Shown here piece after piece: positions 16,009 through 24,137 of a stretch of 64,000 nucleotides of DNA. The stretch is taken from the NCBI GenBank assembly GCA_900314995.1, contig OMXK01000015.1, positions 1 to 64,000 on the forward strand, in the 5' to 3' direction. A program made the translations under genes and the position numbers. The first letter of the stretch is position 1. Each line of letters begins with the position of its first letter. Origin of the DNA: an uncultured Prevotella sp. (GTDB lineage Bacteria > Bacteroidota > Bacteroidia > Bacteroidales > Bacteroidaceae). A model generated the notes under the pieces. The model did not search any database. It was not told the DNA's origin and saw nothing but the letters and a program-made list of their open reading frames with translations.

Positions 16009-16040
16009 CAAAGGTACGGTCTTTTTTGAAAATGACCAAA
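16009..16040 (-). promoter_or_regulatory. Promoter of the putative small RNA
   Basis: Exact -33 TTTG and -7 TACCTTTG with a 20-nt spacer on the minus strand. It stands about 190 nt upstream of a second -7 box (15826-15833) that is closer to rplU. Confidence 0.6.
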
Positions 16041-16129
16041 TTTTTTCTTTTATTTTTTTGCAATAATTGTCTGTGCTCCCACACAAACGCAAAATTTATC
16101 AAATGTTAACACTTTATTCTGTGCAAACG

Positions 16130-16160
16130 ATTGATTTTTCGATTAATAACATTATCTTTG
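16130..16160 (+). promoter_or_regulatory. Promoter of the AmmeMemoRadiSam operon
   Basis: -33 ATTG (16130-16133), 19 nt, -7 TATCTTTG (16153-16160), about 30 nt ahead of the ATG at 16195. Confidence 0.6.
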
Positions 16161-16194
16161 CACTCAGGTTTGTAAAGACCAACTGATAACTAAT

Positions 16195-17643
16195 ATGAGA
16201 GTGTTAATGACAATTTTAACGACATTGATGATGATGATGAATAGTTGTAACGGACAAATTAGACCTGCAACGCAGGCCAATCGTTTTTATACAGGCAATC
16301 CCCAGGAGTTAAGTCAAGAAGTGGACAGTTTCTTGGCATTGCATAAGAATATGCCAATTTATGATTCTGTTCGGGCAATAATAGTTCCTCATGCCGGCTA
16401 TTATTTCTCAGGCAATGTGGCCGCATCAGCCTATATGTCAATTCCTAATGACAAGCCTTTTAAGAGAATCTTCTTGCTAGGACCGAGTCATCATGAATGG
16501 CTTGACGGGGCTTCTGTGAATACGGAGGCCGACTATTATGCCACCCCCCTTGGCAATGTGAAGGTGGATGTCGAAACTGCTCAAAAACTAACAGATAGCA
16601 ATAGTGTCTTTTCTTATTATCCAAAGGCTCATGACAGGGAACATTGTCTGGAGGTGCAACTACCTTTCTTGCAAAGACGTCTGGGTAATGTGCCACCTAT
16701 TGTCCCGATCATCATTTCTACCAACGATTTTGGTAAACTGAAACAGATAGCCGAGGTGTTAAAGCCATATTTCAATGAAGAGAATCTGTTTATTATCAGC
16801 AGTGATTTTTCACATTATCCCTCGTATGAAGATGCCTACGAAGTGGATGCATTAACGGGAAAGGCTATTGAGACAGGCAAAGTGGATGAGTTTATTGCCA
16901 CGCTAGAGAAGAATGCGGTCAGTGGTAAGCGCAACTTGGCTACGAGCGCATGCGGGGAACTGGCTATCGCTACACTCATGCTGATGATGGATACAAATTG
17001 TGAAGTTATACATCTGATGTATCAGAACTCAGGCGATATCGATCATCATGACCATTCCAGAGTTGTAGGCTATCATGCATTTGCCGTCGTGAGAACTTCA
17101 GGGAAGGCTTTTTCCTTATCTAGTGATGAGAAACGAATGCTGAAAAATATTGCTTATGAAAGCATCAAAGATTCACTGGAAGGCAAAGGCATTTCCCGCC
17201 CTTCACACCTTACTGATAACCTCTTAGCTAAATGTGGCGCGTTTGTATCTTTGCACAAGCAGAATCGTCTACGTGGTTGTATAGGGCATTTTGGTGAGGA
17301 TGTTCCCCTGCATGAGATTGTGGCTGAGATGGCTAGGGCTGCTGCCTTTGAAGATCCCCGGTTCGTACCTGTCAGTCATGAGGAACTGGATGATATCGAC
17401 ATAGAGATATCCGTCCTCACACCCATGCGACGCATACAGAGTTTAGATGAGTTTGAAATGCATCGTCACGGCATTTATATCCGTAAAGGCCATCGAAGTG
17501 GAACCTTCCTGCCGCAAGTGGCAGATGAGGTAAATTGGACAAAAGAAGAGTTTGTCAGCCACTGCGCTCAGGACAAGGCTGGAATTGGCTGGGATGGCTG
17601 GCGCGATGCTGAACTATATGTGTACGAAGCAATCGTTTTCTGA
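16195..17643 (+). CDS. AmmeMemoRadiSam system protein B-A fusion (MEMO1 + AMMECR1) with a signal-like N-terminus
   Basis: A 482-residue fusion. Residues about 25-290 are a MEMO1/extradiol-dioxygenase-like domain (IVPHAGYYFSGNVAASAY at 63-80, GPSHH at 96-100, SSDFSHYPSY later). Residues about 310-482 are AMMECR1, with its hallmark RLRGCIGHFG. The system is widespread and of unclear chemistry. The first 20 residues (VLMTILTTLMMMMNSC) are extra relative to the family and look like a lipoprotein signal, odd because the partner enzyme next door is cytosolic. The stop overlaps the next start (TGATG), so the two are co-translated. Confidence 0.9.
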   Translation: MRVLMTILTTLMMMMNSCNGQIRPATQANRFYTGNPQELSQEVDSFLALHKNMPIYDSVRAIIVPHAGYYFSGNVAASAYMSIPNDKPFKRIFLLGPSHHEWLDGASVNTEADYYATPLGNVKVDVETAQKLTDSNSVFSYYPKAHDREHCLEVQLPFLQRRLGNVPPIVPIIISTNDFGKLKQIAEVLKPYFNEENLFIISSDFSHYPSYEDAYEVDALTGKAIETGKVDEFIATLEKNAVSGKRNLATSACGELAIATLMLMMDTNCEVIHLMYQNSGDIDHHDHSRVVGYHAFAVVRTSGKAFSLSSDEKRMLKNIAYESIKDSLEGKGISRPSHLTDNLLAKCGAFVSLHKQNRLRGCIGHFGEDVPLHEIVAEMARAAAFEDPRFVPVSHEELDDIDIEISVLTPMRRIQSLDEFEMHRHGIYIRKGHRSGTFLPQVADEVNWTKEEFVSHCAQDKAGIGWDGWRDAELYVYEAIVF

Positions 17644-18506
17644 TGGAATGCAGATATTATACCAAACTAAAAGATGGGGCTGTAGAGTGTCAACTCTGTC
17701 CCCATCACTGTAGGATTGTAAATGGCAAGACGGGAGCATGCCGTAGCCGTCGCAATGAGGATGGTGTTCTTGTTAGTGAGGTCTATGGAAAGCCTTGTTC
17801 GCTGGCGATTGATCCCATTGAGAAGAAACCGCTTTACCATTTTCATCCTGGTACTCAGTGTCTATCTATCGCCTGTACTGGCTGTAACTTTCGATGTCTG
17901 AATTGTCAGAATCATGAGATATCCCAAGTTTCTCCCGATGGTGTGAACCATTATGAACTGTCACCAAATGAGGTGGTCGCACTCTGCAGGAAACATCATT
18001 GTCCGGGTATTGCTTACACTTACACTGAACCGCTGACATATATTGAATATGTGACAGACACAGCCCGATTAGCTCATGAGAATGGACTTTGGAACATCCT
18101 TGTAACAGCAGGATACGTCTGTCAGGAACCTCTGAAAGACCTTTTGCCGTACCTTGATGCTGCCAATATCGACTTGAAATCCTTCAGTGACAGTATCTAT
18201 CAGCGTATCAGTGGTGGACATCTAAAACCTGTTCTTGACACAATCCAGGCTATGTATGATGCAGGTGTTTGGGTAGAACTCACTAATCTTGTCATCCCTG
18301 GCGTGAATGATGATATGCAGATGATTCGCCAGATGTGCCTCTGGCTCGTGAACAATGGTTTCGCTGATAATCCATTGCATTTCAGTCGTTTCTTCCCACG
18401 CTTCAAGATGGAGAACATTCCACCGACTCCCATCCATACACTTCAAGAAGCGAAGCGTATTGCTGAAGAAGAAGGTATCAGACATGTATATCTGGGTAAT
18501 GTATAA
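17643..18506 (+). CDS. AmmeMemoRadiSam system radical SAM enzyme
   Basis: A 287-residue radical SAM protein. An N-terminal Cys-rich segment (CQLCPHHCRIVNGKTGACRS) precedes the cluster motif CNFRCLNC, giving Cys81, Cys85 and Cys88 as ligands for the [4Fe-4S] cluster that cleaves SAM. The barrel includes GIAYTYTEPLTYIEY and ANIDLKSFSDS. The layout matches the AmmeMemoRadiSam radical SAM component (PflA-like). Its product is unknown; pairing with the B-A fusion upstream supports one pathway. A strong terminator follows. Confidence 0.92.
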   Translation: MECRYYTKLKDGAVECQLCPHHCRIVNGKTGACRSRRNEDGVLVSEVYGKPCSLAIDPIEKKPLYHFHPGTQCLSIACTGCNFRCLNCQNHEISQVSPDGVNHYELSPNEVVALCRKHHCPGIAYTYTEPLTYIEYVTDTARLAHENGLWNILVTAGYVCQEPLKDLLPYLDAANIDLKSFSDSIYQRISGGHLKPVLDTIQAMYDAGVWVELTNLVIPGVNDDMQMIRQMCLWLVNNGFADNPLHFSRFFPRFKMENIPPTPIHTLQEAKRIAEEEGIRHVYLGNV

Positions 18507-18512
18507 AAAAGA

Positions 18513-18548
18513 GTAAAGTTGCATTGTTTTTAAGCAATGCAACTTTAC
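18513..18548. terminator. Bidirectional terminator between convergent genes
   Basis: Perfect 14-bp stem GTAAAGTTGCATTG / CAATGCAACTTTAC with an 8-nt T-rich loop, placed between the radical SAM stop and the GH13 stop. The stem is strong, but no long U-tract follows on either strand. Confidence 0.65.
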
Positions 18549-18557
18549 AGATATGCA

Positions 18558-20297
18558 CTATTGTAGTTTTACGATGGCATAGGAAGTAGCGGGCATCTTG
18601 ATTGTCATGTTACCTGACTTTTTATTGTGCAGGATAGTGAACTTGTCGCCTGCCAGTACCTTGGTGTTCTTAAACTTTACGTTAAGATTGAACGTAGCCT
18701 CGGAGGCTTGGGCTCGTGGGTTCAGCATGACGAGCACTACATCGCCATCGGCAGCTCTCGCATAGACGAAAGGATAAGGGGCGTCGTTTTCACCAGGGTA
18801 TATGGGTACAAACTCTGCATAGTTGGCAAGGGCAGGCTCGCTGTGACGCAATGAGATAAGTCTGCGTGTCTTGTTAAGTAGTGAGTTTGGATCCTTTTCC
18901 TGTGCTGCCACGTTTGGTGCATCAGGGGCTGGGTCAACGGGCAGGTAGAGCTTGGAGGCATCTCCTGTGGAGAATCCAAGGTTTTTGTCTTGACTCCATT
19001 GCATAGGCGTGCGAGCTCCATTACGTGGTTGGTAGGCACCTTCCACTTGAGGCCAGTTGTTGGGTAGCTGGCGCATGCCAATCTCGTTGCCATAATATAA
19101 GAATGGTACGCCTGGCATTGTAAAACCGAAGGCATAGATAATCTCGAGTTCCTTATCTGTACGTTGGTTGCCGAGGCGCGCATTATCGTGGTTGCCCAAT
19201 GGCAGACTGATATAACCTTTGCCAATTGTCTTCTGGTACTGATCCATATAGCTCTTAAGGAAGTCGGTTACTGTACCCTTGCCCTCAGCGTCGAAATAGC
19301 TATGCCCCTCGCTGACACCATTGAGAATACGCCAACTCTCTTTCTGGAATAGATCGTTATAGCCCTTGAACCAGTGGAAGAAGTCAACGTGAAAACAGTT
19401 GTCGAGTGCATCGGCAGGATATGACCATTCGGCCACCATGAAACCATGGGGGTATTCCTTCTCAAGCAGCTGGCGTATCTCGCGCCAAAAAAGTTTTGTC
19501 TCGTTCTCGTTGGTGTTGAAGAATTGTTCGTTGCCTCTTACCCGACGGGTTTTGACGAGTGCGCCAGCCATGTCTGCACGGAAACCGTCGGCCCCCATAT
19601 CCATCCAAAAACGCAACACATTTTTCAAATCTTCACGCATCGCCATCACGTCGGGATGATTGGTGGGAAGCTGCCATTTCTGGTTAGGATCAGGATTGGC
19701 AAAGCCGAAATTCAGCGCAGGCTGACACCAATAGAAATTGCGCATGAACTGTCCGTTACGCTGACCATAGCCTTTAACAAATTGGCCGGCAAATTCCATT
19801 GGGGGATCTACCCAGTTCGTCTCTGTCCAAATGTAATAGTTGGAGTATTTGTTAGGCTCTTGCTTTTGTGATGCCACAAACCAAGGATGGTCAATGGCAG
19901 TGTAGCTGATGACGTAGTCGAAGATGACGCGCAGACCGCGTTTATGTGCTTCTTCGAAAAGTAGACGGGCATCGTCGTTAGTGCCATAACGTGGTGCAAT
20001 CTTGTAGTAGTCGCGTATGTCATAGCCTGCATCGTTGAAAGGTGAGTCGAAAAAAGGGTTGAACCAAATGGCATCTACGCCAAGGCTCTTAACATAATCG
20101 AGTTTACTGATAATACCCTTCAAATCTCCGATTCCGTCGCCGTCAGAGTCGTAGAAAGTTTGAGGATAAATCTGATAGAATACAGCGTTCTTAGCCCAGT
20201 CAGGTACTTTGGGGATTTCATAATTTCCCGTGATGTTGGTTGCTGTGGCTGCCAACGATACCATCGCCGCAACCATGAAAGTGAGTCGTCTTTTCAT
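18558..20297 (-). CDS. Exported GH13 family alpha-glucan hydrolase
   Basis: A 579-residue protein with a signal peptide (MKRRLTFMVAAMVSLAATAT). The GH13 barrel begins WAKNAVFYQIYPQTFYD and contains GDGIGDLKGI, the nucleophile Asp242 in DGFRADMAG, the acid/base Glu290 in MVAEWSY, and the third acid in LGNHDNARLG. A C-terminal beta domain follows. It likely cuts alpha-1,4 or alpha-1,6 glucosidic bonds in the periplasm or at the surface. Conserved region I, normally DxxxNH, reads DYVISY here, with Ser and Tyr in place of Asn and His. It is divergent from a sensor-regulator gene, suggesting starch or maltodextrin-type control. Confidence 0.88.
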   Translation of the reverse strand: MKRRLTFMVAAMVSLAATATNITGNYEIPKVPDWAKNAVFYQIYPQTFYDSDGDGIGDLKGIISKLDYVKSLGVDAIWFNPFFDSPFNDAGYDIRDYYKIAPRYGTNDDARLLFEEAHKRGLRVIFDYVISYTAIDHPWFVASQKQEPNKYSNYYIWTETNWVDPPMEFAGQFVKGYGQRNGQFMRNFYWCQPALNFGFANPDPNQKWQLPTNHPDVMAMREDLKNVLRFWMDMGADGFRADMAGALVKTRRVRGNEQFFNTNENETKLFWREIRQLLEKEYPHGFMVAEWSYPADALDNCFHVDFFHWFKGYNDLFQKESWRILNGVSEGHSYFDAEGKGTVTDFLKSYMDQYQKTIGKGYISLPLGNHDNARLGNQRTDKELEIIYAFGFTMPGVPFLYYGNEIGMRQLPNNWPQVEGAYQPRNGARTPMQWSQDKNLGFSTGDASKLYLPVDPAPDAPNVAAQEKDPNSLLNKTRRLISLRHSEPALANYAEFVPIYPGENDAPYPFVYARAADGDVVLVMLNPRAQASEATFNLNVKFKNTKVLAGDKFTILHNKKSGNMTIKMPATSYAIVKLQ

Positions 20298-20322
20298 TAT
20301 TGATGCTGGTTTTAGGATGCTG

Positions 20323-20354
20323 CAAATATACGAAAGATTTGTGATATTTCCAAA
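20323..20354 (-). promoter_or_regulatory. Promoter of the GH13 gene
   Basis: Minus strand TTTG (20351-20354), 20 nt, TATATTTG (20323-20330), about 25 nt before the start. Confidence 0.75.
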
Positions 20355-20373
20355 TTTTTCGAATAAAATTTGG
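20350..20373. promoter_or_regulatory. Palindrome shared by the two divergent promoters
   Basis: CCAAATTTT, six centre bases, AAAATTTGG. The outer TTTG of each arm is the -33 element of one of the divergent promoters, so one dimer bound here would control both genes. Confidence 0.5.
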
Positions 20374-20400
20374 TGATAGACGTTTTTTTTAGTAATTTTG
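20369..20400 (+). promoter_or_regulatory. Promoter of the propeller/AraC regulator gene
   Basis: Plus strand TTTG (20369-20372), 20 nt, TAATTTTG (20393-20400), 27 nt before the ATG. Confidence 0.75.
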
Positions 20401-20427
20401 CAACATCAATAACCTAAAGCGTATAAG

Positions 20428-22911
20428 ATGAAGTTAAAAACGGTTATTTTGGCTCTGTTAATGAGCTTTTTGCTAGCATCGCCGATTGCGATGTCGGCCA
20501 ACGACAATCGTTTTTATGTGTACAATGCAGCAAATGGCCTGTCAGACAATAGTGCACAGACAGTAACCTGTACAAAGACGGGCCGTCTGGTAATAACAAC
20601 CATGGGTCAAATCAACTTTTTCGATGGTGTAAAATTTACGTATATCGACCCAAGTAGTGAGAACCTGTTTCCGCTGAAAGACTATAAAGGCAACTACCAT
20701 CTCTATTTTGACAAATATCATCATCTTTGGCTGAAAGATAGAGGCGACGTAACCTGTGTGAACCTGACAACGGAGAGTTTTGTGGCTTCTATCGAGGAGA
20801 TTTTCCGCACATTTGGCGTGGAAGGCAAGGTGACGGATCTATTTGTGGATGGTCAGAATGTGGTATGGCTTTTGACAAAACGTGGACTTTTCAATGTAGA
20901 ATCAAAACGTTATTACGAGCTAAAGCGTGGGCGTAATCTGCAGGACTTAGAGGTGTATCAGGATAAATATTTGATGCTGTTCTATGACAACGGACTATTA
21001 TCCGTTGTTGATTTGAAGACAGGAAACTCTTTGCATGAGGTATTTTCCTACGATAAACAGCTTCAGAAGCGATATGGTAACACCTCGGTGCTGTATGTTG
21101 ACAGCACAATGGTCTATCAGATTCGCAATGGTAGCAGCGAAGGTATTCTGATGCGTTTTGAAATCGGGAAATGGCAGTGGGAAACACTGATGCAAACTCC
21201 CTACAAATTGAATAATATGGCATTTGACGGGGACTCCCTGCTCTATGTTCCTTGTTCTTACGGCTACTGGACGTATAATTGCCTGACAGGGAAAAAGGAA
21301 CATACAGAAATGTTGCAGATGAATTCGGGCGAGAAATTGCTCACGGATATCAATGCGATCACTTTCGATAAACAAGGGGGGATGTGGGCAGGCACGGAGA
21401 AACGTGGCCTACTATATGCCAGACCGAATAATACTCCTTTTGAGTTGCTGCCTTGGACAGATAAGCGAGCTGTTGATCTGGCGGCTAGAATGGATCGTGA
21501 GTTGCACCCCCAGACCCTTTTCAGAGGCCGACCTGCGAATTGTGTGTTTATGGACTCTAGAGGCTGGACTTGGGTAGGCACTTCGACGGGGCTGCATTGT
21601 TACAAACGTCCTTCGGATAATCTTCCACAGGTGATTACACGTCAAGACGGATTGCTGAACAACGTGATTCACTCAGTGGTAGAGGATGTTTTCCACAATA
21701 TCTGGGTGGGTACAAGCTATGGATTGTCATGTCTCATTTTTAAGGAGGAAGGCAAACTTCGCTATATTAACAGCTATAATCAGTGGGATAATATTCCGAG
21801 TGAATCATTTGTCAATGGACGTTCTATGGTTCTGGAGGACAGTACCATTGTGATGCAGATGCTAGATCATGTGCTGATGTTTAATCCGCTGAAGATGACG
21901 ACTATTTCAAGTAGGCAACACTTTGACACTTATCCGAAACTGATTCGTGTAATGGTGAATGGCATTGACCTACGTTCAGGGCAGGAACTCGATGGAAATG
22001 TAATTCTTGAGAAAGCAATCTCCCGCACGAAGGAATTCAATCTGAACTATGACCAGAATTCTGTCACTCTAACTTTTTCAGCACTTAACTATTTTCGTCC
22101 GCAGCAGACGTATTATCGTGTCCGTGTGAATGGCCTTGACAACACATGGCGGATGCTTTCGCGTCATAATTCAAAAGGTCTTGTTGACTCTCAAGGACAG
22201 TTGCATCTACCTCTGATATCATTGAAACCAGGAACCTATTCAATAGAGGTACAGGCTTCGATGGTGCCTGACCAGTGGAAGACAGTGCCCTACGAATGGA
22301 TTGTGAATGTGAACGAGCCGTGGTGGCGCACAACGGGTGTAATGGTGCTGTTTTGGATGGTTCTACTTGCGCTGCTAGCGTTGAATGCCTATTACTATCT
22401 AAGTAATGCAAAGATGCGCACAATGCGAGATAGCGAGGAGCGCGGCATTATCAAACGTGTCAAGATGTTTGCCGACCGTTGTACGCAACGTGGTATGGAT
22501 CTTTTGGAACCGTTGCATGAAGAGGTTTACGGTGTGAGTGCTGATCCGCAGAGCGATTTGTCTCCTCAGTTTGTGGAGGTGATGGAACGTATGTTGCCAT
22601 TGGTGTCGAATAAGTCGGCCTCTGAGCTGACCATGCGTGAATTGAGTAATGCGGCAGATATGGAAGTAAAACCCTTCTATCAGTTGATTACGTCGAATAT
22701 CTTTAAAAGCCCTCGGACTCTGGTGCGCAAGATGATGTTGAAGAAAGCTGAGGAACTGTTGGACACGACAGATATGGAGATTGACGCAATCGCGGAAGCT
22801 TGCGGCTTCTCAACACCTAACTACTTTATTGCGGCTTTCTTCGGACAGACGAAAATGACTCCCAAAGAATTCAGGAAACAGAAGAAAACCCGTAAAGGAA
22901 AGGCAAACTAA
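20428..22911 (+). CDS. Membrane-spanning propeller/Y_Y_Y sensor with AraC DNA-binding domain (SusR/HTCS-like without kinase)
   Basis: An 827-residue protein: signal peptide (residues 1-23), two-component-regulator propeller repeats (for example GLSDNSAQTVTCTKTGRLVI, WTWVGTSTGLHCY, NIWVGTSYGLSCL), a Y_Y_Y domain (about 560-630), one transmembrane helix (about 636-660) and a C-terminal AraC domain (about 722-825; IDAIAEACGFSTPNYFIAAF). There is no histidine kinase or receiver domain, so the periplasmic sensor appears linked directly to DNA binding, as in SusR. It is divergent from the exported GH13 gene, so an oligosaccharide ligand is likely. The 3' end overlaps the convergent DUF5103 gene by 4 nt. 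Confidence 0.85.
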   Translation: MKLKTVILALLMSFLLASPIAMSANDNRFYVYNAANGLSDNSAQTVTCTKTGRLVITTMGQINFFDGVKFTYIDPSSENLFPLKDYKGNYHLYFDKYHHLWLKDRGDVTCVNLTTESFVASIEEIFRTFGVEGKVTDLFVDGQNVVWLLTKRGLFNVESKRYYELKRGRNLQDLEVYQDKYLMLFYDNGLLSVVDLKTGNSLHEVFSYDKQLQKRYGNTSVLYVDSTMVYQIRNGSSEGILMRFEIGKWQWETLMQTPYKLNNMAFDGDSLLYVPCSYGYWTYNCLTGKKEHTEMLQMNSGEKLLTDINAITFDKQGGMWAGTEKRGLLYARPNNTPFELLPWTDKRAVDLAARMDRELHPQTLFRGRPANCVFMDSRGWTWVGTSTGLHCYKRPSDNLPQVITRQDGLLNNVIHSVVEDVFHNIWVGTSYGLSCLIFKEEGKLRYINSYNQWDNIPSESFVNGRSMVLEDSTIVMQMLDHVLMFNPLKMTTISSRQHFDTYPKLIRVMVNGIDLRSGQELDGNVILEKAISRTKEFNLNYDQNSVTLTFSALNYFRPQQTYYRVRVNGLDNTWRMLSRHNSKGLVDSQGQLHLPLISLKPGTYSIEVQASMVPDQWKTVPYEWIVNVNEPWWRTTGVMVLFWMVLLALLALNAYYYLSNAKMRTMRDSEERGIIKRVKMFADRCTQRGMDLLEPLHEEVYGVSADPQSDLSPQFVEVMERMLPLVSNKSASELTMRELSNAADMEVKPFYQLITSNIFKSPRTLVRKMMLKKAEELLDTTDMEIDAIAEACGFSTPNYFIAAFFGQTKMTPKEFRKQKKTRKGKAN

Positions 22912-24137
22912 CGAAGTGTAATTTGGCTATAGGACGTCAGATGCCACGTACGCTCGCCAGTGCCTTTGAAATAAACAAGGGCTTGATAGCGGTTCTCTGT
23001 CTGATAGAAATTGCCTTCTGAGGGCAGAGGATGGGAAGTGCCGTCGGGTGTTACCCAAAGATATTGATATGAATAATAGCCTTGTTTCTGTAAGATTTTT
23101 GCGGAATAAAGCCGTTGGTCAGGATCGTAAGTCATAACGTACGATTCTGGGTCGTCAGTAGTCCAATGACCATCGATAACAATGTCTCCATCCTTGACGA
23201 ATGGGGTCTTCAACCAATAATTAACCCATACGTAGTCGCTTGTAATATCATTGTCGCGGTTATCGCTGTTACGAATATAAAAGGCACCGTTGGCGTCTTC
23301 GTCGTATAAGTAGTTGGGGCGTGGCTCGCTAAGATAGGGAAAAGCTTGATATGCTGTGCCGTCCCATGTGATGCGTTCAATGCCCATTGTTGGATGGGAA
23401 GTGTCAAGAATCTCGAACTTGCGGTACTCATTGCCGGCATCGAAGATGAGTTCCTTCCGATGGCGCCATTCCATACCAAGATGGCTGATAGCACTGGGTG
23501 GTACGTTCCACTGCCAGGTATCTTCACGGCCGTTTTGCATTACGACGGTCTGTATTTGAGAGGATGGGTCTGTGACTAGTTGGTCACCGTAACGTAGTCC
23601 AAAGGTGACTTGTTGGTGATTGAGATTCGTGTCGCGATCAGTATTCGATGAGGCAGCCATTGAGAGAATCATCGATTGTTCGGAAATCATGAATTCAACA
23701 GATGCTACAATTTCCTGAAGGTCGTCATCAATAATGCTCAGACGATAGTTGCCGCTTAATGTCGGGCGACACTGAGCGTTTGGTAATGAGAATCTGTAGT
23801 GGGTATAGGGTACAGTCGTGTTAATACTGTGCTCAAAATCTTCAATGACATTGTTGTTGAAGCCCTCAAGCCAATCGCTCTCGAGAAGCTCCTCCGATGG
23901 CGACCAGTCAGCCTCGCAATGTTCGAGGCGATAGACGTAACGATGATAGTTGTGGGAGAGCTCATCGAAAGCGATGTGGAGAATATCGTCTCCATGAAGA
24001 CGCATCACACAGGGGGAAAGCCAATCTTGGTTGACCACAGCCTGTAGTGACTTCACCTGGCTGCTGTAGGTGCGGTTCTCTGCATGCCCATTGAGACATG
24101 AGAAGAGGAAGCCGAGCATAAGTAGATAGCTTTTCAT
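22908..24137 (-). CDS. Type IX secretion system plug-domain (DUF5103) protein
   Basis: A 409-residue protein with a signal peptide (YLLMLGFLFSCLNGHAE). It carries the DUF5103 pattern: SPCVMRLHGDDILHIAFDEL, RYVYRLEHCEADWSPS and LESDWLEGFNNNVIEDF near residues 44-100, then PYTHYRFSLPN and GNYRLSIID. Family members act as the plug of the SprA translocon in the T9SS, in the periplasm. No other T9SS gene is nearby. It overlaps fbp by 4 nt and ends the long minus-strand run. Confidence 0.85.
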   Translation of the reverse strand: MKSYLLMLGFLFSCLNGHAENRTYSSQVKSLQAVVNQDWLSPCVMRLHGDDILHIAFDELSHNYHRYVYRLEHCEADWSPSEELLESDWLEGFNNNVIEDFEHSINTTVPYTHYRFSLPNAQCRPTLSGNYRLSIIDDDLQEIVASVEFMISEQSMILSMAASSNTDRDTNLNHQQVTFGLRYGDQLVTDPSSQIQTVVMQNGREDTWQWNVPPSAISHLGMEWRHRKELIFDAGNEYRKFEILDTSHPTMGIERITWDGTAYQAFPYLSEPRPNYLYDEDANGAFYIRNSDNRDNDITSDYVWVNYWLKTPFVKDGDIVIDGHWTTDDPESYVMTYDPDQRLYSAKILQKQGYYSYQYLWVTPDGTSHPLPSEGNFYQTENRYQALVYFKGTGERTWHLTSYSQITLR

